DNA of 64,000 bases, taken from Limnohabitans kasalickyi (GTDB taxonomy: Bacteria > Pseudomonadota > Gammaproteobacteria > Burkholderiales > Burkholderiaceae_C). The notes under the pieces were generated by a model that saw only the letters and a program-made list of their open reading frames with translations, had not been told where the DNA came from and did no database searches. Of the stretch, positions 57,400-64,000 are shown one piece after another. The stretch is from the NCBI GenBank assembly GCA_965234325.1, contig OZ248420.1:1-64000 (forward strand). Direction: 5' to 3'. The position numbers and the translations under genes were made by a program. Numbering within the stretch: the stretch's first letter is position 1; each line of letters opens with the position of its first letter.

Positions 57400-58221
57400 T
57401 TATTTGTTGGCGTTGGCAAAAAACAAGGCTTCGCCGCCAATTTTGTAGCTGTTGATGTTGGCTTGACCTGCAGGTGAAATGACCCAATCGACAAACTTCT
57501 GCGCCAAATCGGCTTTGACATGTGGATGTTTAGCGGGGTTGACCACCATCACGCCGTACTGATTGAACAGGCGGTTATCGCCCTCCACCAACACCTGCAA
57601 ATCTTGGCGATTTTTAAAGTTGAGCCATGTGCCGCGATCGGTCAATGCGTAGCCGCCGGTCGACGAAGCGATGTTCAAGGCGGGGCCCATGCCACAGCCG
57701 CACTCTTTGTAACCGTTGCCTTTATTTTCCGAACCTGTCAATTTCCAATAACGCAACTCGGCGGCATGGGTGCCGCTTTTATCGCCACGCGACACAAAGT
57801 TGGCTTGTGAACCAGCGACTTTTTGCAAGGCAGTCACGATGTCTTTGCCACGCGCCTTCGCAGGGTCATTGGCTGGGCCAACGAGCAGAAAATCGTTGTA
57901 CATCACGGAGTGACGTTTGACGCCAAAACCATCCGCCACAAATTTTTCTTCGGCCACTTGGTCGTGCACAAACAGCACATCGGCGTCACCGCGACGGCCC
58001 GTGTCCAAGGCTTGCCCTGTGCCCAAAGCGACGACCTTGATCTCAATGCCTGTGGCCTGCTTGAATGCGGGCAACATGTGGGAAAACAACCCCGATTGCT
58101 CGGTCGATGTGGTCGAAGCCATGACGATGCTGGGCGCTTGTGCCCGCACCGGGGTGGATCCCAAAGACAAGACACAAGCCAAGCCTGCGACCCACGTGAA
58201 AAAATGTGTGCGACGTGTCAT
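57400..58221 (-). CDS. tupA: Tungstate ABC transporter substrate-binding protein TupA
   Basis: A 273-residue periplasmic protein with a signal peptide (VAGLACVLSLGSTPVRAQA). The mature start has VMASTTSTEQSGLFSHMLP, the threonine-rich motif of TupA, and FVSRGDKSGTHAAELRYW, a conserved oxyanion-binding segment. It binds tungstate with high affinity in studied homologues. The start overlaps the tupC stop by an ATGA. The order tupB, tupC, tupA on one strand is slightly unusual, since tupA is often first. Confidence 0.92.
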   Translation of the reverse strand: MTRRTHFFTWVAGLACVLSLGSTPVRAQAPSIVMASTTSTEQSGLFSHMLPAFKQATGIEIKVVALGTGQALDTGRRGDADVLFVHDQVAEEKFVADGFGVKRHSVMYNDFLLVGPANDPAKARGKDIVTALQKVAGSQANFVSRGDKSGTHAAELRYWKLTGSENKGNGYKECGCGMGPALNIASSTGGYALTDRGTWLNFKNRQDLQVLVEGDNRLFNQYGVMVVNPAKHPHVKADLAQKFVDWVISPAGQANINSYKIGGEALFFANANK

Positions 58222-58919
58222 ACCAACTCTCCTTTAAGAAACAAATGCGCTTGTGGATGGCTATCCGCCAAGGACTGATTGAAAAAATGATCTGCAGCTA
58301 AGTCGGCCAAAATTTGGCCAGCTTCTAAGTAAATAACCCGCGTGGCCATGCGTTTGACCTGACCTAAGTTGTGGCTGCTGAACAGCAAGGTGACGCCCGA
58401 GGCGCTGACCCAATCCGACACCAAACGCTCCACCTCACGCTTGGCATGCGGGTCAAGGCTTGACGTAGGCTCGTCTAACAACACCAAACCGGGCTGTAGG
58501 GCCCACGCCCGAGCCAAGGCCAAGCGCTGTTGCTGGCCGCCCGACAAAGTGCGTGCCGAACGATCGGCCAAATCTTGCAAATCGACCTGCTGCAAGGCTG
58601 CCAACGCTTGCACTTGGGCAGCGCGCCATGACACGCCTTGCAACCAGAGTCCCCACATCACAAAACGCAGCACCGAGGTACGCAGCATGTGTGGGCGCTG
58701 AAACACCATCGCTTGGCGCACCTCAGGGGCCGCCCTCACCTGACCTTGCGAAGGCTTCAACAACCCATGAGCCACACGGAGCAACGTGCTTTTGCCGCTC
58801 CCGTTGGCACCCACCAAGGCAATACGCTCACCCGAGCGAATGTGCAAGTTCACCTCGCGCAAAGCAGTGTGGCGGGCAAATTGAACCCCCACCCGCTGCA
58901 AGTCCAACACGGTGCTCAT
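58218..58919 (-). CDS. tupC: Tungstate ABC transporter ATPase TupC
   Basis: From the ATG at 58919 the protein is 233 residues. It contains Walker A (LVGANGSGKSTLLRV), signature LSGGQQQRLALARAW, Walker B LVLLDEPTSSLD and the switch histidine (LLFSSHNLGQ). No TOBE domain is attached. It powers tungstate uptake with TupB. It is ATGA-coupled to both neighbours. The longer frame to 58973 reads an arginine-rich segment from within tupB and is rejected. Confidence 0.92.
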   Translation of the reverse strand: MSTVLDLQRVGVQFARHTALREVNLHIRSGERIALVGANGSGKSTLLRVAHGLLKPSQGQVRAAPEVRQAMVFQRPHMLRTSVLRFVMWGLWLQGVSWRAAQVQALAALQQVDLQDLADRSARTLSGGQQQRLALARAWALQPGLVLLDEPTSSLDPHAKREVERLVSDWVSASGVTLLFSSHNLGQVKRMATRVIYLEAGQILADLAADHFFNQSLADSHPQAHLFLKGELV

Positions 58920-59653
58920 GCCAACGCCCCTTGCGCATGACCTTGAACGGCATCGTCTGAACCTTGACGCCAACGGCGCAGCATTGAAATACAGACGTTC
59001 AGCAGCAGCACCACAGCCATCAGCACAAAGCCCAATGCCAAGGCCAAAGGCAAATCGCCTTTGCTGGTTTCTAGGGCAATGGCGGTGGTCATCACGCGTG
59101 TGAACCCCTCCATGTTGCCGCCCACCACCATCACTGCGCCGACTTCAGAGACCGCACGACCAAACGCCGCAATCACCACGGTCAGCAGGGTGTAGCGCTC
59201 GTCCCAGGCCAGCAGCACGCTGCGCATCCAAGGCGCGGCGCCCAGGGACTGCAACTGCTCACCGTGGCTACGCTCAGCATCTTCCACACACTGCCGTGTC
59301 AACGCCGTGACCACGGGCAGCACCAAGATGGCTTGGGCCAACACCATCGCTTTGAGGCTGAACAACCAACCCAAAAAACCCAGAGGCCCCGTGCGAGATA
59401 AGAGCAAATACACCAACAACCCAACCACCACGGACGGCAACGCCAAAAAGGTATTGAGCACGGTCAGCAGCGCATCCCGCCCAACGAACCGAGAGACGCC
59501 CAACCAAGCACCCAAGACAACGCCCAAGCTACATGCGAAGACGGTGGCGAGCACACTGACCCAGAGAGATCGCCCCACAATGGACCACAGCACAGGATCA
59601 AATTGAACGAGAAGTTGTAGCGAAGAGGTGGCGGTATCGGTAAACGTAGACAT
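58916..59653 (-). CDS. tupB: Tungstate ABC transporter permease TupB
   Basis: A 245-residue membrane protein with about five to six hydrophobic spans (for example VSVLATVFACSLGVVLGAWLG and ALPSVVVGLLVYLLLS). The ABC permease loop EAA-like region lies around VAAFGRAVSEVGAVMVVGGNMEG, which is typical of TupB. It is first in the tupBCA unit. The 5-prime region carries a ModE-type operator, so transcription should depend on oxyanion supply. Confidence 0.92.
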   Translation of the reverse strand: MSTFTDTATSSLQLLVQFDPVLWSIVGRSLWVSVLATVFACSLGVVLGAWLGVSRFVGRDALLTVLNTFLALPSVVVGLLVYLLLSRTGPLGFLGWLFSLKAMVLAQAILVLPVVTALTRQCVEDAERSHGEQLQSLGAAPWMRSVLLAWDERYTLLTVVIAAFGRAVSEVGAVMVVGGNMEGFTRVMTTAIALETSKGDLPLALALGFVLMAVVLLLNVCISMLRRWRQGSDDAVQGHAQGALA

Positions 59654-59700
59654 GAGACAGTTAGACTTTGCGGCATCCTAGCCAAGCGCTCAAAACCTCA

Positions 59701-59724
59701 CCATATGTAAATCTGTGCATAGCG
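59701..59724. promoter_or_regulatory. ModE-like operator between tupB and regulator gene
   Basis: Read on the minus strand the site is CGCTATGCA, six bases, TACATATGG. Two nine-base half-sites with a six-base spacer match the layout of E. coli ModE boxes (CGTTATATT-N6-TACATAACG) at about seven of nine positions in each half. The two halves are also inverted copies at six of nine positions. It overlaps the region expected for the tupB promoter and the GTG start of the regulator, so it could repress tup and the regulator itself. Confidence 0.7.
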
Positions 59725-60845
59725 TTCGACTTAACTACACCCTCAACCACCACAGCGACAAACTCAGCCCCGCAGCGGACTCGATGTTGCTGCGCCACCC
59801 ATTGATGGACCTGCTGCAAGCCGTGGCGCAACAGGGCTCCATTTCTGCGGCAGCACGCGCATTGGATTTGTCCTATCGCCACGTTTGGGGCGAACTCAAG
59901 CGCTGGGAAGACGTGTTGGGCCATGAGCTGATCGTGTGGGAAAAAGGCCAATCTGCGCGCTTGACCGAGTTTGGTGACAAGCTGATGTGGGCTGAACGCC
60001 AAACCCAAGCTCGCCTAGCCCCACAAATCGAAGCCTTGCGTGCCGACTTAGAACGCACCTTTGCCGTCGCTTTTGACCCCGACGCCCACGTGCTGACGCT
60101 CTACGCCAGCCACGATGATGCCCTGCCACGACTGCGCGAATACGCGGCGGAGCAAGGCCTTCATTTAGACATCCGTTTTTGCGGCAGCGTGGACGCCATT
60201 CGCGCTCTGAATGAAGGACGCTGCACCTTGGCAGGTTTTCACACGCAATCGCCATCCAGCAAAACATCGCACACGGCCAAGGCCTACCAAGATTTGCTCA
60301 AACCGGGCCTGCACAAAATCATTGGTTTTGCCACGCGCGTTCAAGGCTTGATCGTGGCCCCAGGCAACCCCTTGCAGCTCCATAGCCTGCAAGATGTTGC
60401 GCGAACGCGTGCCCGATTTGTGCATCGCAGCTTAGGCACAGGCACTCGGGTGTTGCTCGACGATTTGCTGGATCAAGCCCAACTTAGCCTCCATGATTTG
60501 AATGCATTGCCCGATGATGAACCCTCTCACACGGCTTTGGCTGAAGCCATTGCATCTGGGCGTTGCGATGTGGGCCTAGGCATTGAGAGCACCGCCCGTG
60601 CCCGAGGATTGGGATTTGCGCCCTTGCTGCACGAACACTTTCATTTGGTTTGCCTCAAATCTGCGTTGGACACACCCGCTACGCAGGCACTTCGTGACTT
60701 GCTACAAGAACGCGATTGGTGCGAGGCATTAAATGCTCTGCCCGGCTACGCAGCACACTCAAGTGGTGACGTGCAATCGCTCAGTGCCTTGCTGCCTTGG
60801 TGGACATTCAAAAAAAGCAAAAAAGCAGCAACGGTTGCAAGTTGA
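59715..60845 (+). CDS. ModE-like regulator with PBP-like C-terminal domain
   Basis: The 376-residue protein has a ModE/LysR-type winged HTH (LMDLLQAVAQQGSISAAARALDLSYRHVWGEL) and a C-terminal binding-protein-like domain (LTLYASHDDALPRLREYAAEQG; FVHRSLGTGTRVLLDDLL; GLGIESTARARGLGFAPL). This architecture occurs next to molybdate or tungstate transport genes. It is divergent from tupBCA. The frame starts at GTG 59715; ATG 59784 is an alternative that begins just before the HTH. Direct binding of tungstate is inferred. Confidence 0.85.
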   Translation: MHSVRLNYTLNHHSDKLSPAADSMLLRHPLMDLLQAVAQQGSISAAARALDLSYRHVWGELKRWEDVLGHELIVWEKGQSARLTEFGDKLMWAERQTQARLAPQIEALRADLERTFAVAFDPDAHVLTLYASHDDALPRLREYAAEQGLHLDIRFCGSVDAIRALNEGRCTLAGFHTQSPSSKTSHTAKAYQDLLKPGLHKIIGFATRVQGLIVAPGNPLQLHSLQDVARTRARFVHRSLGTGTRVLLDDLLDQAQLSLHDLNALPDDEPSHTALAEAIASGRCDVGLGIESTARARGLGFAPLLHEHFHLVCLKSALDTPATQALRDLLQERDWCEALNALPGYAAHSSGDVQSLSALLPWWTFKKSKKAATVAS

Positions 60846-60965
60846 CACTGCAAGTCAAAGGCCTTTGAAGTATTTTTCACAACGACATCGGAAACTTCAC
60901 AGTTTGAAGAGGCCTAGCGCCCTTGGGCTTGGTACCATGGCGGGTTGGCAGAAAACTGGAGGCAC

Positions 60966-61508
60966 ATGGTGTCAAAACTTCTTAAATTAGCGTTGGGCAT
61001 TGACTGGGTCAGCGAGCGTTTTGGCGCTGTTGCCGCATTCACCGTGATGGCGGCCGCCCTAATTTCAGCGGGCAATGCGTTCATTCGCTACGGATTCGAC
61101 ATGAGCTCTAACGGCTGGCTCGAAATTCAGTGGTACTTGTTCGCAGCCACTGTGATGCTGGGCGCTCCCTTGGTACTCAAACTCAATGAGCACGTGCGGG
61201 TTGATTTGTTCTACGGCAAGCTCAAAGGTCGGGGCCCCATTTATGTGGATTTATTTGGCTTGGTGGTCTTTTTGATGCCCGTCATGCTTTTGCTGGCTTG
61301 GTTGAGCTTTCCGCTCTTTCTCAAAATGTTTGTGACCCAAGAGATGTCCAGCAATGCAGGCGGCTTGATCCGCTGGCCAGCCATGTTGTTATTGCCGTTG
61401 GGCTTTACATGGATGTGCATGCAAGGCATCAGCGAAATCATCAAGCGCGTGGCTTACTTGCAAGGCAAGTTTGAAATGAACACGCACTACGAAAAGCCCG
61501 TGCAATAA
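60966..61508 (+). CDS. dctQ: TRAP transporter small membrane subunit (DctQ type)
   Basis: A 180-residue protein with four predicted membrane segments, for example AAFTVMAAALISAGNAFIRY and LFGLVVFLMPVMLLLAWLSF. The segments GWLEIQWYLFAATVMLGAPLVLKLNEHVRVDL are characteristic of DctQ subunits. GGAGG lies directly upstream; the ATG at 60966 and GTG at 60969 are both possible starts. It forms the membrane complex with DctM for substrate import driven by sodium or proton gradients. Confidence 0.9.
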   Translation: MVSKLLKLALGIDWVSERFGAVAAFTVMAAALISAGNAFIRYGFDMSSNGWLEIQWYLFAATVMLGAPLVLKLNEHVRVDLFYGKLKGRGPIYVDLFGLVVFLMPVMLLLAWLSFPLFLKMFVTQEMSSNAGGLIRWPAMLLLPLGFTWMCMQGISEIIKRVAYLQGKFEMNTHYEKPVQ

Positions 61509-61514
61509 GGACAC

Positions 61515-63041
61515 ATGATCATGCTAATGGAAAACTTTGCCCCCTTCATGTTTGGGGGACTCATCCTCACGATGCTGATTGGCTTCCCGGTTGCTTTCTC
61601 GCTGGCTTTCTTAGGCCTCGCTTGCGGCTTCTTTGCCATCAGCATGGACTGGTTCCCTGCCAGTTTCATGTCCAATCTGCCTTTGAACATTTTTGGCATT
61701 CTCAGCAACGATTTGTTGTTGGCCATCCCGTTCTTCACCTTCATGGGCGCCATTCTTGAAAAATGTGGCCTCGCGGAGGACATGCTTGACTCGATGGGCC
61801 AATTGTTTGGCCCCGTCAAAGGCGGTTTGGGCTACTCGGTCATCATCGTGGGTTTCATTTTGGGCGCCATCACAGGCACCGTGGCGGGTCAAGTGATCGC
61901 CATGGCCTTGATCTCGCTGCCGGTGATGATCCGCTACGGCTACAACATGCGCTATGCCACCGGCGTTTTGGCAGCCTCTGGCACCATCACTCAGCTGGTG
62001 CCACCGTCTCTCGTGTTGGTGGTGATGGCCGACCAACTCGGTCGCTCGGTGGGCGATATGTACAAAGGCGCTTGGGGCCCCTCCTTGTTGCAAGTGGGCA
62101 TTTTTGCGCTCTACACTTATGGTTTGAGTTTGGTCAAACCTGAACATGTGCCCGGTATTCCCAAAGAAGCACGCACCTTGAATGGCTGGGCCTTGTGGGC
62201 CAAGTGCTTGCGCGGCATCGTGCCCTCCGCCTTCTTGATCTTTGCCGTCCTGGGATCGATGGGTGGATTGCCCGGCATCAACACCGCCATTGCGACACCG
62301 ACTGAAGCCGGTGCCATGGGTTGTGTAGGCGCGTTGGTCTTGGCCGCCATGCACAACCGCTTGGACAAAAACCTGATTTGGGATGCGATGCACAGCACCA
62401 TGCGCCTCACAGCCATGGTGGTGTTCATCTTGATCGGATCACGCGTGTTTTCGATGGTGTTCCAGGGTGTTGACGGCGCCAAATGGGTGGAGCATTTGCT
62501 GTCAGGCTTGCCTGGCGGTCAAGTGGGCTTCTTGATTGTGGTGAACATCTTCATCTTCTTCTTGGCCTTCTTCCTCGACTTTTTTGAAATCGCCTTCATC
62601 ATCTTGCCTATGCTCGGCCCCGTTGCTGAAAAGATGGGCATCGACATGGTGTGGTTCGGCGTGCTGCTGTGCGTCAACATGCAAACCAGCTTCATGCATC
62701 CGCCCTTTGGCTTTGCGCTTTTCTACCTGCGCGGCATTGCTGACACCTTGTTCAAAGAAGGACGCATTGAGAAACCCGTCAAGTCCAACGACATTTACAT
62801 GGGCGCCATTCCTTGGGTGATCATGCAATTGGTGTTGGTGGTGATCGTGATCTTCGTGCCCGAGACAGTGACCATGTTCTTGGACAAAGAAGAGAAAGTC
62901 GATCTTGACAAAGTTGTGATTGAAATGCCTTCTGAGCAAGAAGTGCCTGAGGTTGAGCTCAAACTTGACGGCACCAAACCCACAGACGCTGACAACGCGG
63001 CTGAGGAGCAAAAGAAAATGGACGATCTCTTCAAGAAATAA
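61515..63041 (+). CDS. dctM: TRAP transporter large membrane subunit (DctM type)
   Basis: A 508-residue protein with about 12 membrane segments and the family segments LTMLIGFPVAFSLAFLGLA, ASGTITQLVPPSLVLVVMADQ and FLDFFEIAFIILPMLGPVAE. The last 50 residues after the final span form an acidic charged tail rich in Glu, Asp and Lys, longer than usual. The dctQ gene ends six bases before. A binding-protein gene is not in the same operon; a DctP-like gene lies downstream on the opposite strand. Confidence 0.92.
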   Translation: MIMLMENFAPFMFGGLILTMLIGFPVAFSLAFLGLACGFFAISMDWFPASFMSNLPLNIFGILSNDLLLAIPFFTFMGAILEKCGLAEDMLDSMGQLFGPVKGGLGYSVIIVGFILGAITGTVAGQVIAMALISLPVMIRYGYNMRYATGVLAASGTITQLVPPSLVLVVMADQLGRSVGDMYKGAWGPSLLQVGIFALYTYGLSLVKPEHVPGIPKEARTLNGWALWAKCLRGIVPSAFLIFAVLGSMGGLPGINTAIATPTEAGAMGCVGALVLAAMHNRLDKNLIWDAMHSTMRLTAMVVFILIGSRVFSMVFQGVDGAKWVEHLLSGLPGGQVGFLIVVNIFIFFLAFFLDFFEIAFIILPMLGPVAEKMGIDMVWFGVLLCVNMQTSFMHPPFGFALFYLRGIADTLFKEGRIEKPVKSNDIYMGAIPWVIMQLVLVVIVIFVPETVTMFLDKEEKVDLDKVVIEMPSEQEVPEVELKLDGTKPTDADNAAEEQKKMDDLFKK

Positions 63042-63058
63042 GCTTCGACTTAAAGCAC

Positions 63059-63092
63059 AAGCCCCTCCGGCAAACCCGAGAGGGGCTTTTTC
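63059..63092 (+). terminator. Rho-independent terminator after dctM
   Basis: AGCCCCTC and GAGGGGCT form an eight-base stem with a loop of about 12 bases, followed by TTTTTC. It lies 20 bases after the dctM stop. Confidence 0.85.
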
Positions 63093-63112
63093 TTGGCCAA
63101 CCCTGCTAGACC

Positions 63113-63649
63113 ATGACCGACCACAACACACCGCCATCCACCTCTGAGTCAAGCGTGACGTTACCCATGCGAGGACCCGAGCCCTTTCGCTTTGTATGTG
63201 CTCCTGAGACCTTAGAAGGTCCCGCCTTTTCGCGCACGTTTCAAGGCATCACACTGCTCACTGTGTTGGGATCAGGCTACTGGCTGCTTAGCTTGTGGCA
63301 ACAAGGCAAGTTTGGCGGCGACACAGGCTGGGAAGGTTTACGCAGCGCTGGGTGGTTCATCGTCGGTTGGGTCTTGTTGGCTTGGACAGCTTGGCATGTG
63401 GTGCGCAGCCGCGTCAAAATAGATGCACTAGGGATGCATCAAACTTGGATTTGGGACAAGCACCAAAATTTGGATGAGCTGGCTTACGCCAAGTTACTGC
63501 GCATTCGAGGCCTGGAGTGGCTGATGGCACCGCGCTTTTATGCTCGCACCTTGGCAGGTAAATTCACCGTTTTTTATATGATTCGCCCGGATATGCTGGA
63601 GAACTGCAGCCGATTAGCCAAAGAGCTCGAGTCTTTTAGACGCATGTGA
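63113..63649 (+). CDS. Uncharacterised membrane protein with PH-like C-terminus
   Basis: A 178-residue protein with two hydrophobic segments (FQGITLLTVLGSGYWLLSLW and SAGWFIVGWVLLAWTAWHVV), then a soluble part (RVKIDALGMHQTWIWDKHQNLDELAYAKLLRIRG). The soluble part looks like a small beta-rich PH-like domain, as in several bacterial membrane proteins of unknown function. It lies between two terminators, so it is a single-gene unit. No function can be assigned. Confidence 0.75.
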   Translation: MTDHNTPPSTSESSVTLPMRGPEPFRFVCAPETLEGPAFSRTFQGITLLTVLGSGYWLLSLWQQGKFGGDTGWEGLRSAGWFIVGWVLLAWTAWHVVRSRVKIDALGMHQTWIWDKHQNLDELAYAKLLRIRGLEWLMAPRFYARTLAGKFTVFYMIRPDMLENCSRLAKELESFRRM

Positions 63650-63679
63650 TCCTGACGCTTCAACCCTTGCATCAGGCAT

Positions 63680-63711
63680 AAAAAAACCGCGCCCTAAAGC
63701 GCGGTTTTTTT
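63680..63711. terminator. Bidirectional terminator between convergent genes
   Basis: AAAAAAACCGCGC and GCGCGGTTTTTTT make a perfect 13-base stem with a six-base loop. It serves the membrane protein gene on the plus strand and the DctP-like gene on the minus strand. Confidence 0.9.
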
Positions 63712-63729
63712 ACATGTAGAAAAACTGAA

Positions 63730-64000
63730 TTACAGCTTTTGCGCTTGCATGAACGAGTCAAACTTGGCTTCGGTGAAACGGAACCACAGGTTGGAGTCTG
63801 CGCGGAACTTGCTGTAGTCTGCGTAGACTTTCTTCCAGTTTTCGTTTTTGGCCGAGATTTCGTCATAGAAAGCCATCGACTCTTTGAAAGCTGTCGCCAT
63901 CACGTCTTTGGGGAACTCACGCAACTTGGTGCCAGAACCCACCAACTGCTTCAAAGCAGCAGGGTTGCGAGCATCGTACTTGGCTTGCATGTCAGAGTGA
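63730..64000 (-). CDS. TRAP transporter substrate-binding protein, C-terminal part (runs off window)
   Basis: Only the last 90 codons are visible. They include LREFPKDVMATAFKESMAFYDEISAKN and VYADYSKFRADSNLWFRFTEAKFDSFMQ, which match the C-terminal helices of DctP/TakP-type binding proteins. The reading frame is open beyond the right edge. It is on the opposite strand from dctQM but may serve that transporter. Confidence 0.85.
   Translation of the reverse strand, partial: HSDMQAKYDARNPAALKQLVGSGTKLREFPKDVMATAFKESMAFYDEISAKNENWKKVYADYSKFRADSNLWFRFTEAKFDSFMQAQKL

Noticed and set aside
1..64000. CRISPR array
   Set aside because: No regularly spaced short repeats of the required form were noticed in any part of the window.

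Overview
The window looks like a betaproteobacterial chromosome, most likely Burkholderiales and close to Comamonadaceae. The evidence is the gyrA-serC-pheA-tyrA-aroA/cmk-rpsA-ihfB-lapAB-hldA-hldD gene order, the aroA-cmk fusion, and a tmRNA with the tag ANDERFALAA. Genus cannot be fixed from the sequence alone.

Region 1 (1 to about 30.5 kb) is a siphovirus-type prophage read almost entirely on the minus strand. From right to left it holds an HTH gene, a recombination and replication module (AAA ATPase, PD-(D/E)XK nuclease, P4-type primase-helicase, RuvC-like nuclease), a ParB-methyltransferase fusion, an HU protein, an HNH endonuclease, terminase, portal, S49 protease, HK97-type capsid, connector genes and a lambda-like tail set (V, G/GT, H, M, L, K, I, J, fibre). 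A plus-strand cassette of four small genes with its own terminator interrupts the order. The tail chaperone genes carry a clear -1 slippery heptamer. The head-tail connector gene is split by an in-frame amber codon. An IS3-family orfA starts just downstream of the fibre gene at the left edge. No integrase or lysis gene is visible here.

Region 2 (30.97 to 35.47 kb) is a compact chromate-resistance operon: chrB, chrA, a c-prime-type cytochrome, a small exported protein, a stand-alone ChrB C-terminal-like protein, and a DMT transporter with a histidine-rich tail. A perfect inverted repeat covers the chrB start codon.

Region 3 (35.9 to 52.6 kb) is core chromosome: ssrA, gph, ubiG, an OmpA-family gene, gyrA, serine/aromatic amino acid biosynthesis, rpsA, ihfB, lapAB, heptose genes and a ComEA-like gene.

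Region 4 (52.6 to 60.8 kb) is the most notable accessory system. It is a tungsten aldehyde:ferredoxin oxidoreductase locus: a four-cluster ferredoxin, the catalytic subunit, an FAD/NAD oxidoreductase, a MoaD-like protein and two small uncharacterised proteins. Upstream on the same strand lie tupBCA for tungstate import. A divergent ModE-like regulator gene is separated from tupB by a sequence closely resembling a ModE operator. The inferred circuit is tungstate uptake, pterin cofactor assembly and aldehyde oxidation under oxyanion-responsive control.

Region 5 (60.9 to 64 kb) holds TRAP transporter membrane subunits, a small membrane protein, and the C-terminus of a convergent DctP-type binding protein that runs off the window.
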